Positions 8,770 to 15,459 of a stretch of DNA of 64,000 bases are shown piece after piece (position 1 is the first letter of the stretch; every line of letters begins with the position of its first letter). This stretch comes from Sphingomonas paucimobilis NBRC 13935 (lineage in GTDB: Bacteria; Pseudomonadota; Alphaproteobacteria; Sphingomonadales; Sphingomonadaceae). The translations under genes and the position numbers were made by a program. The stretch covers positions 39,339 to 103,338 of the forward strand of contig NZ_BBJS01000011.1 of NCBI RefSeq assembly GCF_000739895.2, in the 5' to 3' direction. The notes beneath the pieces are model-generated. The model was not told the origin of the DNA and did not search any database. It saw only the letters and a program-made list of their open reading frames with translations.

Positions 8770-9408
8770 TTACACCAGAACCTTGTCCGGCCGCTCCAGG
8801 CCGTCGAGATCGGTTGTCGCGTCGATTTCCAGCAGGGTTTTTATATGCCCGTCGCGAATGTCGTAGACCCAGCCGTGCAGCCATAGCTCGCGGCCTTCGG
8901 CAAAGGCCTTTTGGATCGTGTCCAGCCGGGCGAGGTGGCGGAGCTGCTCCATCACGTTCACCTCGACCAGCCGGTTGACCTTTGCGCCCTTGTCCGGCTG
9001 GGCGTCGATCTCGTCGCGGTGGCGGTGCAGCACGTCGCGGGCATTGCCCAGCCACTGGTCGACCGGCCCCTGCGTTCCGCCCTCCAGCGTCGCCAGCACC
9101 CCGCCACAGCCATGATGGCCGCACAGGATGACATGGCGGACCTTCAGCACATCGACCGCATATTGGACGACCGACAACAGGTTGAGATCGTCGTCATGGA
9201 CCAGATTGGCAATGTTGCGGTGGAGGAACATGCCGCCCGGCGGCGTCATGGTCATCTGCTCGGGCGTCACCCGGCTGTCGGAACAGCCGATCCAGAGGAA
9301 GTCGGGCTTCTGCCCCACCGTCTGGCGCTGAAAGAAGTCGGTCTTCTCCTCCAGCAGTTCGGCGGCCCATGCCTTATTGGCGAGCAGGAGTTGCTTATAT
9401 TCCCTCAT
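8770..9408 (-). CDS. Beta-class carbonic anhydrase
   Basis: It interconverts CO2 and bicarbonate in the cytoplasm. The zinc site is complete: Cys42 and Asp44 with Arg46 (GCSDSRV), and His98 and Cys101 (GHHGCGGV). The 212-residue length fits the family. Its ATG overlaps the stop of the upstream SulP transporter gene by 4 bp (ATGA), so the two are co-translated. The pairing suggests that imported bicarbonate is handled directly by this enzyme, as in known SulP-carbonic anhydrase pairs. Confidence 0.94.
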   Translation of the reverse strand: MREYKQLLLANKAWAAELLEEKTDFFQRQTVGQKPDFLWIGCSDSRVTPEQMTMTPPGGMFLHRNIANLVHDDDLNLLSVVQYAVDVLKVRHVILCGHHGCGGVLATLEGGTQGPVDQWLGNARDVLHRHRDEIDAQPDKGAKVNRLVEVNVMEQLRHLARLDTIQKAFAEGRELWLHGWVYDIRDGHIKTLLEIDATTDLDGLERPDKVLV

Positions 9409-10985
9409 GCGTAGCGCACTCCCGTCGATGGGGCCTGGATCATCGGCGCGGTCCGCTCGGCGACGTCGCTGCGCACGACGACGCTGATCCCGCGATAGTC
9501 CGCGCCCTTGATGAAGGCGTTGATGATGTCGACATTGTCTAGATCGACATAGGAAGTCGAGGACAGGTCGATCAGCAGATTGGCGCCGTCCGGCACCTTG
9601 GCCAGCGACTTCTGCAGCTCATATTTGTGGATGAAATAGAGGTTGCGCCGCGCGCGGATCAGGCAATCCTCGTCATCGCAGGCGAAGGTCAGCGCGGGGC
9701 GGAAGTTGCGCGCTACGACGAAGACGAAGCCCACGACCAACCCGACCAGGATGCCGATCAGCAGGTCGGTGCGCAGGATCGCCAGAATGGTGACGATGAA
9801 GGGGATGAACTGGCTCCAACCCTGTTTGAACCGCTCGGTGAACAGCTTGGGCTTGCACAGCTTGTAACCGGTCGCGATCAGCACGGCGGCCAGCGCGGAC
9901 AGCGGGATGAGGTTGAGCAGCGCGGGGATCAGCGCGACCGACAGGAGCAGCCAGGTCGCATGCAGCATCGCCGACAATTTGCTCTCCGCACCCGCATCGA
10001 CATTGGCGGAGGAGCGGACGATCACCGAGGTGACCGGAAGACCGCCGAGCAGGCCCGACACGATATTGCCGCCGCCCTGCGCCATAAGCTCCCAATTCTT
10101 GTCGGTGGTGCGGCGCCGGGGATCAAGTTCGTCGACCGCCTTGACGCTCAGCAGCGATTCCAGGCTGGCGACGATCGCCAGGGTGATCGCCGTGGTCCAG
10201 ACCGCGCTGGTCCCGATCGCGGCGAAGTCGGGCAATTGGAACTGGCCGAGAAACTCGCGCGCGCCGCCCGCGACGGGGACGCGGACGAGATGGGCGCCGC
10301 CCAGCTGCCATTCGGGGCGCAGCGCACCGAGCAGCATGTTGCCGACCACGCCGATGACGACGACGACCAGCGGCCCCGGCAGCAGACGCAACGGGCCTTG
10401 CTTGGGCTTGGCATGATCCCACCAGAACAGGAAGGCGAGCGACACGCCACCGATCAGGACCGCGCCGGGCGCGATATCCTGGCTGACACTGGCCCATAGG
10501 TCGGTGAAGGTGTTGCCGCCGGCGCGGCTGGCATATTCAAAGCTACCCTCGAAATCGCCGTCATAGCCGATCGCGTGGGGCACCTGCTTCAGGATCAGGA
10601 TCAGCCCGATCGCGGCGAGCATGCCGGTGATGACCGAGGAGGGGACGAACTCCGCCAAGACGCCCGCGCGGGTGAAGGAGAAGGCGAGCTGAAGCACGCC
10701 GGCCAGCACGACCGCCAGCAGGAACACCTGGAAACTGGGCAATCGCTCGATCGCTTCGAACACGATCACGGTCAGCCCGGCCGCGGGGCCCGATACCGAA
10801 AGCGGCGACTTGGACAGGAAGCCGACGACGAGCCCGCCGACGATGCCCGCGATCATCCCCGCAAAGGGCGGCGCGCCGGAGGCGACCGCGATACCCAGAC
10901 ATAGCGGCAGGGCGACAAGCGCCACCACGATCGACGCCGGCACATCCGCTCTCGCGGTGGCCAGGAAGGAACGGCTGTTGGCCAC
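9405..10985 (-). CDS. SulP family anion transporter with STAS domain (probable bicarbonate or sulfate carrier)
   Basis: An inner-membrane carrier of about 526 residues. It begins with the SulP signature region (PASIVVALVALPLCLGIAVASG..., here split by context), followed by ten or more hydrophobic helices and a cytoplasmic STAS domain (about 430-526) with LLIDLSSTSYVDLDNVDII. The GTG at 10985 is chosen because GGAG lies 6 bp upstream; an ATG at 11039 would add 18 poorly conserved residues. Coupling to a carbonic anhydrase gene points to bicarbonate as substrate, but sulfate or other anions cannot be excluded from sequence. Confidence 0.88.
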   Translation of the reverse strand: MANSRSFLATARADVPASIVVALVALPLCLGIAVASGAPPFAGMIAGIVGGLVVGFLSKSPLSVSGPAAGLTVIVFEAIERLPSFQVFLLAVVLAGVLQLAFSFTRAGVLAEFVPSSVITGMLAAIGLILILKQVPHAIGYDGDFEGSFEYASRAGGNTFTDLWASVSQDIAPGAVLIGGVSLAFLFWWDHAKPKQGPLRLLPGPLVVVVIGVVGNMLLGALRPEWQLGGAHLVRVPVAGGAREFLGQFQLPDFAAIGTSAVWTTAITLAIVASLESLLSVKAVDELDPRRRTTDKNWELMAQGGGNIVSGLLGGLPVTSVIVRSSANVDAGAESKLSAMLHATWLLLSVALIPALLNLIPLSALAAVLIATGYKLCKPKLFTERFKQGWSQFIPFIVTILAILRTDLLIGILVGLVVGFVFVVARNFRPALTFACDDEDCLIRARRNLYFIHKYELQKSLAKVPDGANLLIDLSSTSYVDLDNVDIINAFIKGADYRGISVVVRSDVAERTAPMIQAPSTGVRYA

Positions 10986-10993
10986 GCAGGCTC

Positions 10994-11059
10994 CATGACA
11001 TGAGTAGGGTCGCCATATGCCCGATTCGGACGTGAACATATGATGACGCTCATGTCATG
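10994..11059. promoter_or_regulatory. Inverted repeat upstream of the SulP/carbonic anhydrase operon
   Basis: CATGACATGAG (10994-11004) and CTCATGTCATG (11049-11059) form a perfect 11-bp inverted repeat with a 44-bp spacer, immediately upstream of the transporter's ribosome-binding site. Two widely spaced half-operators joined by looping would fit. No regulator can be named. Confidence 0.35.
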
Positions 11060-11172
11060 AATGAGCCGCTGGCGGTCGGTCAAGCCTTTCAGATCACGCT
11101 ATTCCGATGCCGGTGTCGCGAAAGCGTGCGGGCGGTGCTTGCGCCCGTGGCCAAGTCGCTTAAATCGGCGGC

Positions 11173-11712
11173 GTGGCGCGATCTTCTACACGATCCAATG
11201 ATTGGGGCTTTCCGCGATGGCGCAGCTATGGTGCGGCGCGCGAGGCGAAGCCCGTGCGTATCTGCGACCGGCATGGCTGCGACCAGCCCGGCAACTGTCC
11301 CGCACCCAAATCCCCCAACAGCCCTGACCGCTGGTATTTCTGCGAGGCGCATGCCGCCGAGTATAATCGCGGCTGGGACTATTTCCAGGGCCTGAGCGCC
11401 GAGGAGGCCGCCGCGCGGGAAGCCTCGGAACGACGCACCAGCGCCGGCTATGCCCAGTCCAAGCATCAGGCCTGGGCCGGGCCGGGCGATGGCAGCCGTT
11501 CGCGCGACGAGATGCGCGCGCTCGATGCCCTAGGGCTGGAGCCGGATGCCGAGTTCGACCTGATCCGTGCGACGTGGCGCGGGCTCGCCAAGGCGAACCA
11601 TCCCGATATCCGCCCCAATGATCCGGAGGCGGCGCAGAAATTCCAAGAGGTGCAGGCGGCCTATGAAGTCCTGCGTGCCGCCGAGGAGCGGCGTAGCTGG
11701 AAGCCCGAGTGA
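11173..11712 (+). CDS. J-domain protein with an N-terminal Cys/His cluster
   Basis: A 179-residue protein starting at GTG. The C-terminal 65 residues form a DnaJ-like J-domain with the HPD tripeptide in KANHPDIRPND and a following helix FQEVQAAYEVL, so it should stimulate an Hsp70 (DnaK or HscA). The N-terminal part holds a conspicuous cluster (Cys31, His34, Cys36, Cys42, Cys57, His60) that could bind zinc or another metal. The gene overlaps the next one by 4 bp (GTGA). Similar short sphingomonad proteins are usually annotated only as J-domain-containing; the client is not known. Confidence 0.78.
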   Translation: MARSSTRSNDWGFPRWRSYGAAREAKPVRICDRHGCDQPGNCPAPKSPNSPDRWYFCEAHAAEYNRGWDYFQGLSAEEAAAREASERRTSAGYAQSKHQAWAGPGDGSRSRDEMRALDALGLEPDAEFDLIRATWRGLAKANHPDIRPNDPEAAQKFQEVQAAYEVLRAAEERRSWKPE

Positions 11713-12011
11713 TCCGCCGTGCCAAGGCGGATTGGGAAGCGACGGTCCTGGTCTGCGGCAAATGCTCCAAAAAGGTCGGCGGCGGTTTCGGTCCCAAGGG
11801 CAAGACGCCCTTGGCGAAGGCGCTCAGGCGGATTTTCGGCAAGGGGCGCAAGGCGTCGGTCGGGGTGGTGGAGACCAAGTGCCTGGGGCTGTGTCCCAAG
11901 AATGCGGTGACTTTGGTCGATGGACGGCAGCCCGGGGAGTGGCTGGTCGTCACGCCGGATGAGGATGTCGAGGCGATCGCCGCGCGACTATCCCGGGGTG
12001 CCAATCCCTGA
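11709..12011 (+). CDS. (2Fe-2S) thioredoxin-like ferredoxin domain protein
   Basis: 100 residues with the four-cysteine arrangement of thioredoxin-like [2Fe-2S] ferredoxins: Cys16 and Cys19 (VCGKCS) and Cys58 and Cys62 (KCLGLCPKNAV), followed by a VVTPDED strand. A lysine-rich insert (about 21-50) lies between the pairs. The GTG start sits inside the stop of the J-domain gene (GTGA), so the pair is co-translated. It probably acts as an electron carrier or Fe-S-bearing partner. Coupling to a co-chaperone hints at Fe-S handling, but this is inference. Confidence 0.78.
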   Translation: MIRRAKADWEATVLVCGKCSKKVGGGFGPKGKTPLAKALRRIFGKGRKASVGVVETKCLGLCPKNAVTLVDGRQPGEWLVVTPDEDVEAIAARLSRGANP

Positions 12012-12020
12012 CGTCTTGGC

Positions 12021-12063
12021 GTGGCCTTCGACTTCGGCGCATAGCGCCGAAGTCGAAGGCCAC
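12021..12063. terminator. Perfect 20-bp stem-loop between convergent genes
   Basis: GTGGCCTTCGACTTCGGCGC (12021-12040) and its exact reverse complement (12044-12063) leave a 3-nt loop. It lies between the ends of the ferredoxin-like gene and sufE, so it can serve both as a bidirectional terminator. The arms contain the CCTTCGACTTCG core of the dispersed repeat family. Confidence 0.7.
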
Positions 12064-12074
12064 GGGAATCCCCC

Positions 12075-12476
12075 TTAATACCGCCCAGCCGTCTCCCGGA
12101 TCAGCGCGATCATATTGGGAATCCCCTGAGTCCGGTTGGAACTCAACTGGTTCTTCAAATCGAACGGCGCCAGTTCGCCCTCGATATCGGTCGCCAGGAT
12201 TTCGGCGGGTGTCTTGTCCTGCACCGTTTTCAGGACCAGCGCGATGATCCCCTTGGTGATCGCGGCGTTGGAATCCGCCAGGAAGTGCAGCGCTTCGCCA
12301 TTCCCCTGGGTCGGATAGACCCAGACCGAGGCGGAACAGCCGCGCACCAGCGTCGCATCGGTCTTCAGCGCCTCGGGCATCGGCTCCAGCGCACGGCCCA
12401 GATCGATCAGCAGGCGATAGCGATCGTCGGCGTCGAGAAATTCATATTCGTCGCGGATTTCGGCAAGATCGGACAT
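12075..12476 (-). CDS. sufE: Cysteine desulfuration protein SufE
   Basis: SufE accepts sulfur from the cysteine desulfurase SufS and passes it to the Fe-S scaffold. The 133-residue protein has the family core with the acceptor Cys47 in LVRGCSASVW, and the conserved SSNRTQGIPNMI segment near the C-terminus. I chose the ATG at 12476 (MSDLAEIRDEYEFL), which matches typical SufE N-termini; an ATG at 12500 would add 8 residues. No other suf genes are present. It is downstream of the psp array on the same strand, 99 bp away. Confidence 0.92.
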   Translation of the reverse strand: MSDLAEIRDEYEFLDADDRYRLLIDLGRALEPMPEALKTDATLVRGCSASVWVYPTQGNGEALHFLADSNAAITKGIIALVLKTVQDKTPAEILATDIEGELAPFDLKNQLSSNRTQGIPNMIALIRETAGRY

Positions 12477-12575
12477 GGCCTGGTCCGCTACTCCGTGCAT
12501 CGGCCCGCGACAAGCCGGTGGTCATCGGCGGGGTGGAAAGGGGAGGGCCATTCCCCGATCGCACCAGGCATGGCG

Positions 12576-12815
12576 TCAGAGATCGACGCCCGCCGCGATC
12601 GCTTCCAGCTTACGGATACGTTCCTTCAGGTCGGCCATCTCGATCCGCGACGAAGCGGAGGGCGCGGCTCCATAAGGCATGTCGTGCACCCGATCGAACT
12701 CACGGCTCTTGAGCTGCAGCCAGCCGCGCCATCCGGCCAGCCCGGCGGTCACGATCATGGCGAGGCCCGCAAGCCCGGCGGTGGCGAGGACGATATAGAG
12801 ATTGGTATCGGTCAT
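12576..12815 (-). CDS. Small membrane protein with C-terminal coiled coil, PspB-like paralogue 4
   Basis: 79 residues: one N-terminal transmembrane helix (IVLATAGLAGLAMIVTAGLAG), a basic juxtamembrane part, then a short amphipathic helix ADLKERIRKLEAIAAGVDL. That helix aligns by eye with the RL-x-R-LERI element of the neighbouring PspB-like proteins. It is the last gene of the psp array, with an AAGGGA ribosome-binding site and 18 bp from its upstream neighbour. It is a member of the array by position; its function is unknown. Confidence 0.65.
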   Translation of the reverse strand: MTDTNLYIVLATAGLAGLAMIVTAGLAGWRGWLQLKSREFDRVHDMPYGAAPSASSRIEMADLKERIRKLEAIAAGVDL

Positions 12816-12833
12816 GATCCCGGTCCCTTCGGC

Positions 12834-13091
12834 TTAACGGTCGCGCAGGCGCTCGATCTCGCGGTCGAGATCGATGCTCTTGTGCTGGTCGGTGATGACG
12901 CGCTCGAGCACCTGGATGCGGTCCTTGAGCTGCTGGACCTCGGCACGCAGCGCCTGGGTATCGCGGGCGCCTTCGCCACGCAGATGCTCGACGATGTCGA
13001 GGCCGGGCGAGCGGCGATGCTTGGCCTTGAAGATGCTGGCGATCATGACGATCGCGACGATCATAACGACCATGAACTGTCCGCCGGACAT
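12834..13091 (-). CDS. Small membrane protein with coiled coil, PspB-like paralogue 3
   Basis: 85 residues. One N-terminal membrane helix (FMVVMIVAIVMIASIF) is followed by a basic stretch KAKHRR and a heptad-rich tail: LRAEVQQLKDRIQVLERV, then ITDQ, then DREIERLRDR. PspB has the same plan, and the LERVITD element recurs in the neighbours. It has a GGGGAG ribosome-binding site. It probably joins an inner-membrane Psp complex; this is inferred from architecture and operon position. Confidence 0.7.
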   Translation of the reverse strand: MSGGQFMVVMIVAIVMIASIFKAKHRRSPGLDIVEHLRGEGARDTQALRAEVQQLKDRIQVLERVITDQHKSIDLDREIERLRDR

Positions 13092-13119
13092 AGCGGTAAC
13101 TCCCCTCTAAAATCTTTTG

Positions 13120-13407
13120 TCAGTGTTCGATGCGGGTGGGCGCCGCGTCGAAGGCGCGAAGCCCGTCGATCTCGTCGCTGAGCGCCAGGCCGCGATCGGT
13201 GATGATCCGCTCCAGCACACGGACCCGCCGTTCCAGTCGTTCGGTCTGCGCCGCATATTGCGCCGCCTTTTCCGCGACCATCGAGGCTTCGGTGGCCAGC
13301 CGTTTTTCGCGGTAGGCGAACCAGGGCTTGATGACGACGCCGCCGATGATCGCAACCATGCCGCAGCTGATGCCGAAGAGCGGGATCAGGATAGCGAAAT
13401 CATGCAT
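13120..13407 (-). CDS. Small membrane protein with coiled coil, PspB-like paralogue 2
   Basis: 95 residues with an N-terminal membrane helix (FAILIPLFGISCGMVAIIGG), a linker with many charged residues (YREKRLATEASMVAEKAA) and a coiled coil TERLERRVRVLERIITD followed by SDEIDGLRAF. The LERIITD and EIDGLR elements match PspB, PspC and the other paralogues. A GGGAG ribosome-binding site precedes the ATG, and the gene is 12 bp from the next. Its function is inferred only as part of the phage-shock system. Confidence 0.7.
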   Translation of the reverse strand: MHDFAILIPLFGISCGMVAIIGGVVIKPWFAYREKRLATEASMVAEKAAQYAAQTERLERRVRVLERIITDRGLALSDEIDGLRAFDAAPTRIEH

Positions 13408-13419
13408 CGCTTCTCTCCC

Positions 13420-13716
13420 TCAGCGATCACGCAAGCTGTCGATTTCGCGGGCGGTCCGCTCGGCGGGGTCGGTGGCGATCCGTTCCAGGACGGCGATCCG
13501 CTCTTCCAACCGGCTGACTTGGCCGACCAGCTTCTGGTTCTCGGTGGTAAGCAGCTCGACCTTGCGGCTCTCGCCCAGGTCGCCCTTGTGGCTCATGCCG
13601 CCCCATTCATTTTCCAGGCTATAGCCGTGCTTCGCACGGATCCAGGTGGTGACCACCCACGCGATCATCGAGATCGAGATGATCGCCAGGACGAAACCGG
13701 GTCCTCCCGAAGACAT
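13420..13716 (-). CDS. Small membrane protein with coiled coil, PspB-like paralogue 1
   Basis: About 98 residues from the ATG at 13716, chosen because GGGAG lies 8 bp upstream. One membrane helix (FVLAIISISMIAWVVTTWI) is followed by a polar segment and a coiled coil LTTENQKLVGQVSRLEERIA, then VLERIATDP and EIDSLRDR. The final EIDSLR is identical to the end of PspC, its upstream neighbour. It is probably a membrane partner in the Psp complex; no known family was recognised beyond resemblance to PspB. Confidence 0.7.
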   Translation of the reverse strand: MSSGGPGFVLAIISISMIAWVVTTWIRAKHGYSLENEWGGMSHKGDLGESRKVELLTTENQKLVGQVSRLEERIAVLERIATDPAERTAREIDSLRDR

Positions 13717-13758
13717 AATCCATACTCCCATAGGATAGTTGATACGTGGCCCCGGCGA

Positions 13759-14142
13759 TCAGCGCAGGCTGTCGATCTCGTCGGCCAACTGGCGGTTGCG
13801 GCTGGTGTAATGCAGCTCGATATCGGCGAGGCGACGGTCGAGATCGCGGAACTTCGAGCGCACCTCGGCGGTCGAGCGGCGCGGATTGCTGCGCACGCCC
13901 TGCCAGAATTTGGCGTCGTCGTCCGACTGGTAGAGACCGATCGGCTTGGGTGTCGCCATCCAGGCGATCAGCATATAGGCGATCGGGACCCAAGGCATGC
14001 CAACCCCGGTCAGGGTCAGCAGGACCGCAGCGATGCGGACCCACATCACGTCCACGCCGGCATAGTCGGCGATGCCCGAGCACACGCCCTTGAACTTGGC
14101 ATTCTGCTTGTCGAGGTAGAAGTTGGTGCGGCTGGCGGTCAT
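13759..14142 (-). CDS. pspC: Phage shock protein C (PspC domain)
   Basis: PspC senses envelope stress together with PspB and relieves PspA inhibition of PspF. The N-terminal PspC domain is clear: FYLDKQNAKFKGVCSGIADYA, split here as a soluble strand-helix, then VMWVRIAAVLLTLTGVG and a second hydrophobic helix VPIAYMLIAWMA. The 127-residue length is close to the usual 120. The C-terminal tail FRDLDRRLADIEL and LADEIDSLR is a coiled coil shared with the small neighbours. A GGAGGA site precedes the ATG. Confidence 0.92.
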   Translation of the reverse strand: MTASRTNFYLDKQNAKFKGVCSGIADYAGVDVMWVRIAAVLLTLTGVGMPWVPIAYMLIAWMATPKPIGLYQSDDDAKFWQGVRSNPRRSTAEVRSKFRDLDRRLADIELHYTSRNRQLADEIDSLR

Positions 14143-14143
14143 G

Positions 14144-14437
14144 TCAGTTCCTCCGGTCGAGGCTGTAGTCGGTTTGGCCGAGGCGCGGTTCGGGGCGCCA
14201 TTCGGACTGCGACAGGCCGGGCTTGAAGTTGGGATTGTCGGCGGCGATGATCCGCTCGACGGTATTCACCCGATCCTCCAGGCGGCGCGCGAGCATGTGG
14301 AGTTCGTCCAGCAGTTGCTCGTCTTCATGGGTGATCTTGGGTGCCTGCTTCCACTTTGTGACATAGTGCAGGATCAGCCAGGGCAGCGCGATGAACAGCG
14401 TGGTGATCGCGATGCCTGGGGTGATGATGTCCTCCAT
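14144..14437 (-). CDS. pspB: Phage shock protein B
   Basis: PspB is a small inner-membrane protein working with PspC. This 97-residue version has one N-terminal membrane helix (IAITTLFIALPWLILHYVTKW) and the typical cytoplasmic leucine-zipper-like part LLDELHMLARRLEDRVNTVERIIAADNP (in pieces). The C-terminus is about 20 residues longer than in enterobacteria. It lies 1 bp after pspA and 1 bp before pspC, which supports the assignment. Confidence 0.9.
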   Translation of the reverse strand: MEDIITPGIAITTLFIALPWLILHYVTKWKQAPKITHEDEQLLDELHMLARRLEDRVNTVERIIAADNPNFKPGLSQSEWRPEPRLGQTDYSLDRRN

Positions 14438-14438
14438 C

Positions 14439-15107
14439 TCACTCTCCCTTGTTCAGGCGCGCCTTGAGCGCGGCGAGTTCGGCATCGACCCGATCGGAAG
14501 CACGCAGCTCGGCGATCTCGTCCTCCAGCGTCTTGGGGTTCGCGCCCAGGCCCAGCGCTTCCGCGCGGCCCTCGGCCTCGTCCACCTTGCGCTCCAGCAC
14601 GTCGAAGCGGCTGAACGCGTCGTGCGTCTTGGGGCCGTTCCACATCTCGCGCAGGCGATAGCGGTTGTTGGCGCTTTCCAGACGGGTCTGGACCGCATTC
14701 TGCTTGGTCCGCGCCTCGCGCAGCTTGTTCTGCAGCTTGGCGATGTCCTCTTCCGACGCGCGCAGCGCATCGTCGAGCACCTGAACCTCCGCCTTCAGCT
14801 GGTCGGCCATGTCGGCGGCCTTCTGACGCTCGATCAGCGCGGCCTTGGCGAGATCCTCGCGGTCCTTCGACAGCGCCAGCTCGGCCTTTTCGGTCCAGCT
14901 GTCCTGAAGCTGATCCAGCTTCATGATGTGGCGGCGGATTTCCTTCTGGTCAGCGATCGTGCGGGCGGCAGAGGCGCGCACCTCGACAAGCGTCTCCTCC
15001 ATTTCGAGGATGATCATGCGGATCATCTTCGCGGGATCTTCCGCCTTATCCAGCAAATCGGCGAAATTGGCGGCGACGATGTCGCGGGTGCGGGAGAAAA
15101 TGCCCAT
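14439..15107 (-). CDS. pspA: Phage shock protein A
   Basis: PspA (IM30/ESCRT-III family) binds stressed inner membrane, reduces proton leakage, and in resting cells inhibits PspF. The ATG at 15107 gives MGIFSRTRDIVAANFADLLD, the standard amphipathic membrane-binding helix, and exactly 222 residues, as in E. coli. The rest is long coiled coil (for example ALRASEEDIAKLQNKLREA), followed by the conserved FSRFDVLERKVDEAEGRAEA. AAGGAG lies 7 bp upstream. It is the second gene of the sigma-54-driven operon. Confidence 0.96.
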   Translation of the reverse strand: MGIFSRTRDIVAANFADLLDKAEDPAKMIRMIILEMEETLVEVRASAARTIADQKEIRRHIMKLDQLQDSWTEKAELALSKDREDLAKAALIERQKAADMADQLKAEVQVLDDALRASEEDIAKLQNKLREARTKQNAVQTRLESANNRYRLREMWNGPKTHDAFSRFDVLERKVDEAEGRAEALGLGANPKTLEDEIAELRASDRVDAELAALKARLNKGE

Positions 15108-15136
15108 CGGATACTCCTTGATGGCGAAATGCGTGA

Positions 15137-15283
15137 TTATGCGATCGGCGCCTCGATCGTGGCAACCGGTGCCGTGGTGGTGGCGACATGCGCGGGGGCG
15201 AGGGCGCCCAGCAGGCAGGTGGCGCTCATCACGATGGTGCAGGCGATGGCGGCGATCTGGCGGGTGACGGTGGTGGCGAACAT
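15137..15283 (-). CDS. 48-residue small exported or membrane protein, first gene of the psp operon
   Basis: The ATG at 15283 follows an AGGGAG ribosome-binding site by 8 bp and sits about 60 bp after the sigma-54 promoter, so it is the first gene of the psp transcript, 29 bp before pspA. The peptide has a basic start and one hydrophobic stretch (IAAIACTIVMSATCLLGALA) ending in an APAHV cleavage-like site, then a threonine/alanine-rich tail. It could be a short lipoprotein-like, secreted or single-span membrane peptide. No family was recognised. Confidence 0.6.
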   Translation of the reverse strand: MFATTVTRQIAAIACTIVMSATCLLGALAPAHVATTTAPVATIEAPIA

Positions 15284-15343
15284 GGTGAAAACTCCCTGAT
15301 TGCGTCTGTCTCGGTCCGCTCGGTGGCGGGATGCCAGATGCAT

Positions 15344-15359
15344 TGCAGGGGGCGTGCCA
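15344..15359 (-). promoter_or_regulatory. Sigma-54 promoter of the psp operon
   Basis: On the minus strand the sequence reads TGGCACG-CCCC-CTGCA, against the sigma-54 consensus TGGCACG-N4-TTGCW: one mismatch, with correct -24/-12 spacing. It lies about 60 bp before the 48-residue gene and pspA, and faces pspF, an activator of this kind of promoter. Confidence 0.82.
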
Positions 15360-15404
15360 ATTTCGAAAATGACGGAAATCCGCGCTTTTGCAAAATAGTT
15401 GCGC

Positions 15405-15420
15405 TGGCCGAACGATTGCA
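15405..15420 (+). promoter_or_regulatory. Second sigma-54-like element, reading toward pspF
   Basis: TGGC-CGAACGA-TTGCA has the exact GG/GC spacing of a sigma-54 site, 40 bp before the pspF start. It may be a weak promoter for pspF or a chance match. Confidence 0.35.
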
Positions 15421-15423
15421 CTC

Positions 15424-15440
15424 TTGCCAAGGCTTGGCAA
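15424..15440. promoter_or_regulatory. Probable PspF binding site (upstream activating sequence)
   Basis: TTGCCAA-GGC-TTGGCAA is a perfect 7-3-7 inverted repeat. Its centre is about 80 bp upstream of the psp sigma-54 promoter, the usual enhancer distance, and 28 bp before the pspF start codon. Binding here could activate the psp operon and at the same time limit pspF, as known in E. coli. Confidence 0.5.
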
Positions 15441-15459
15441 AATCCGCCACCTGTTGGGA

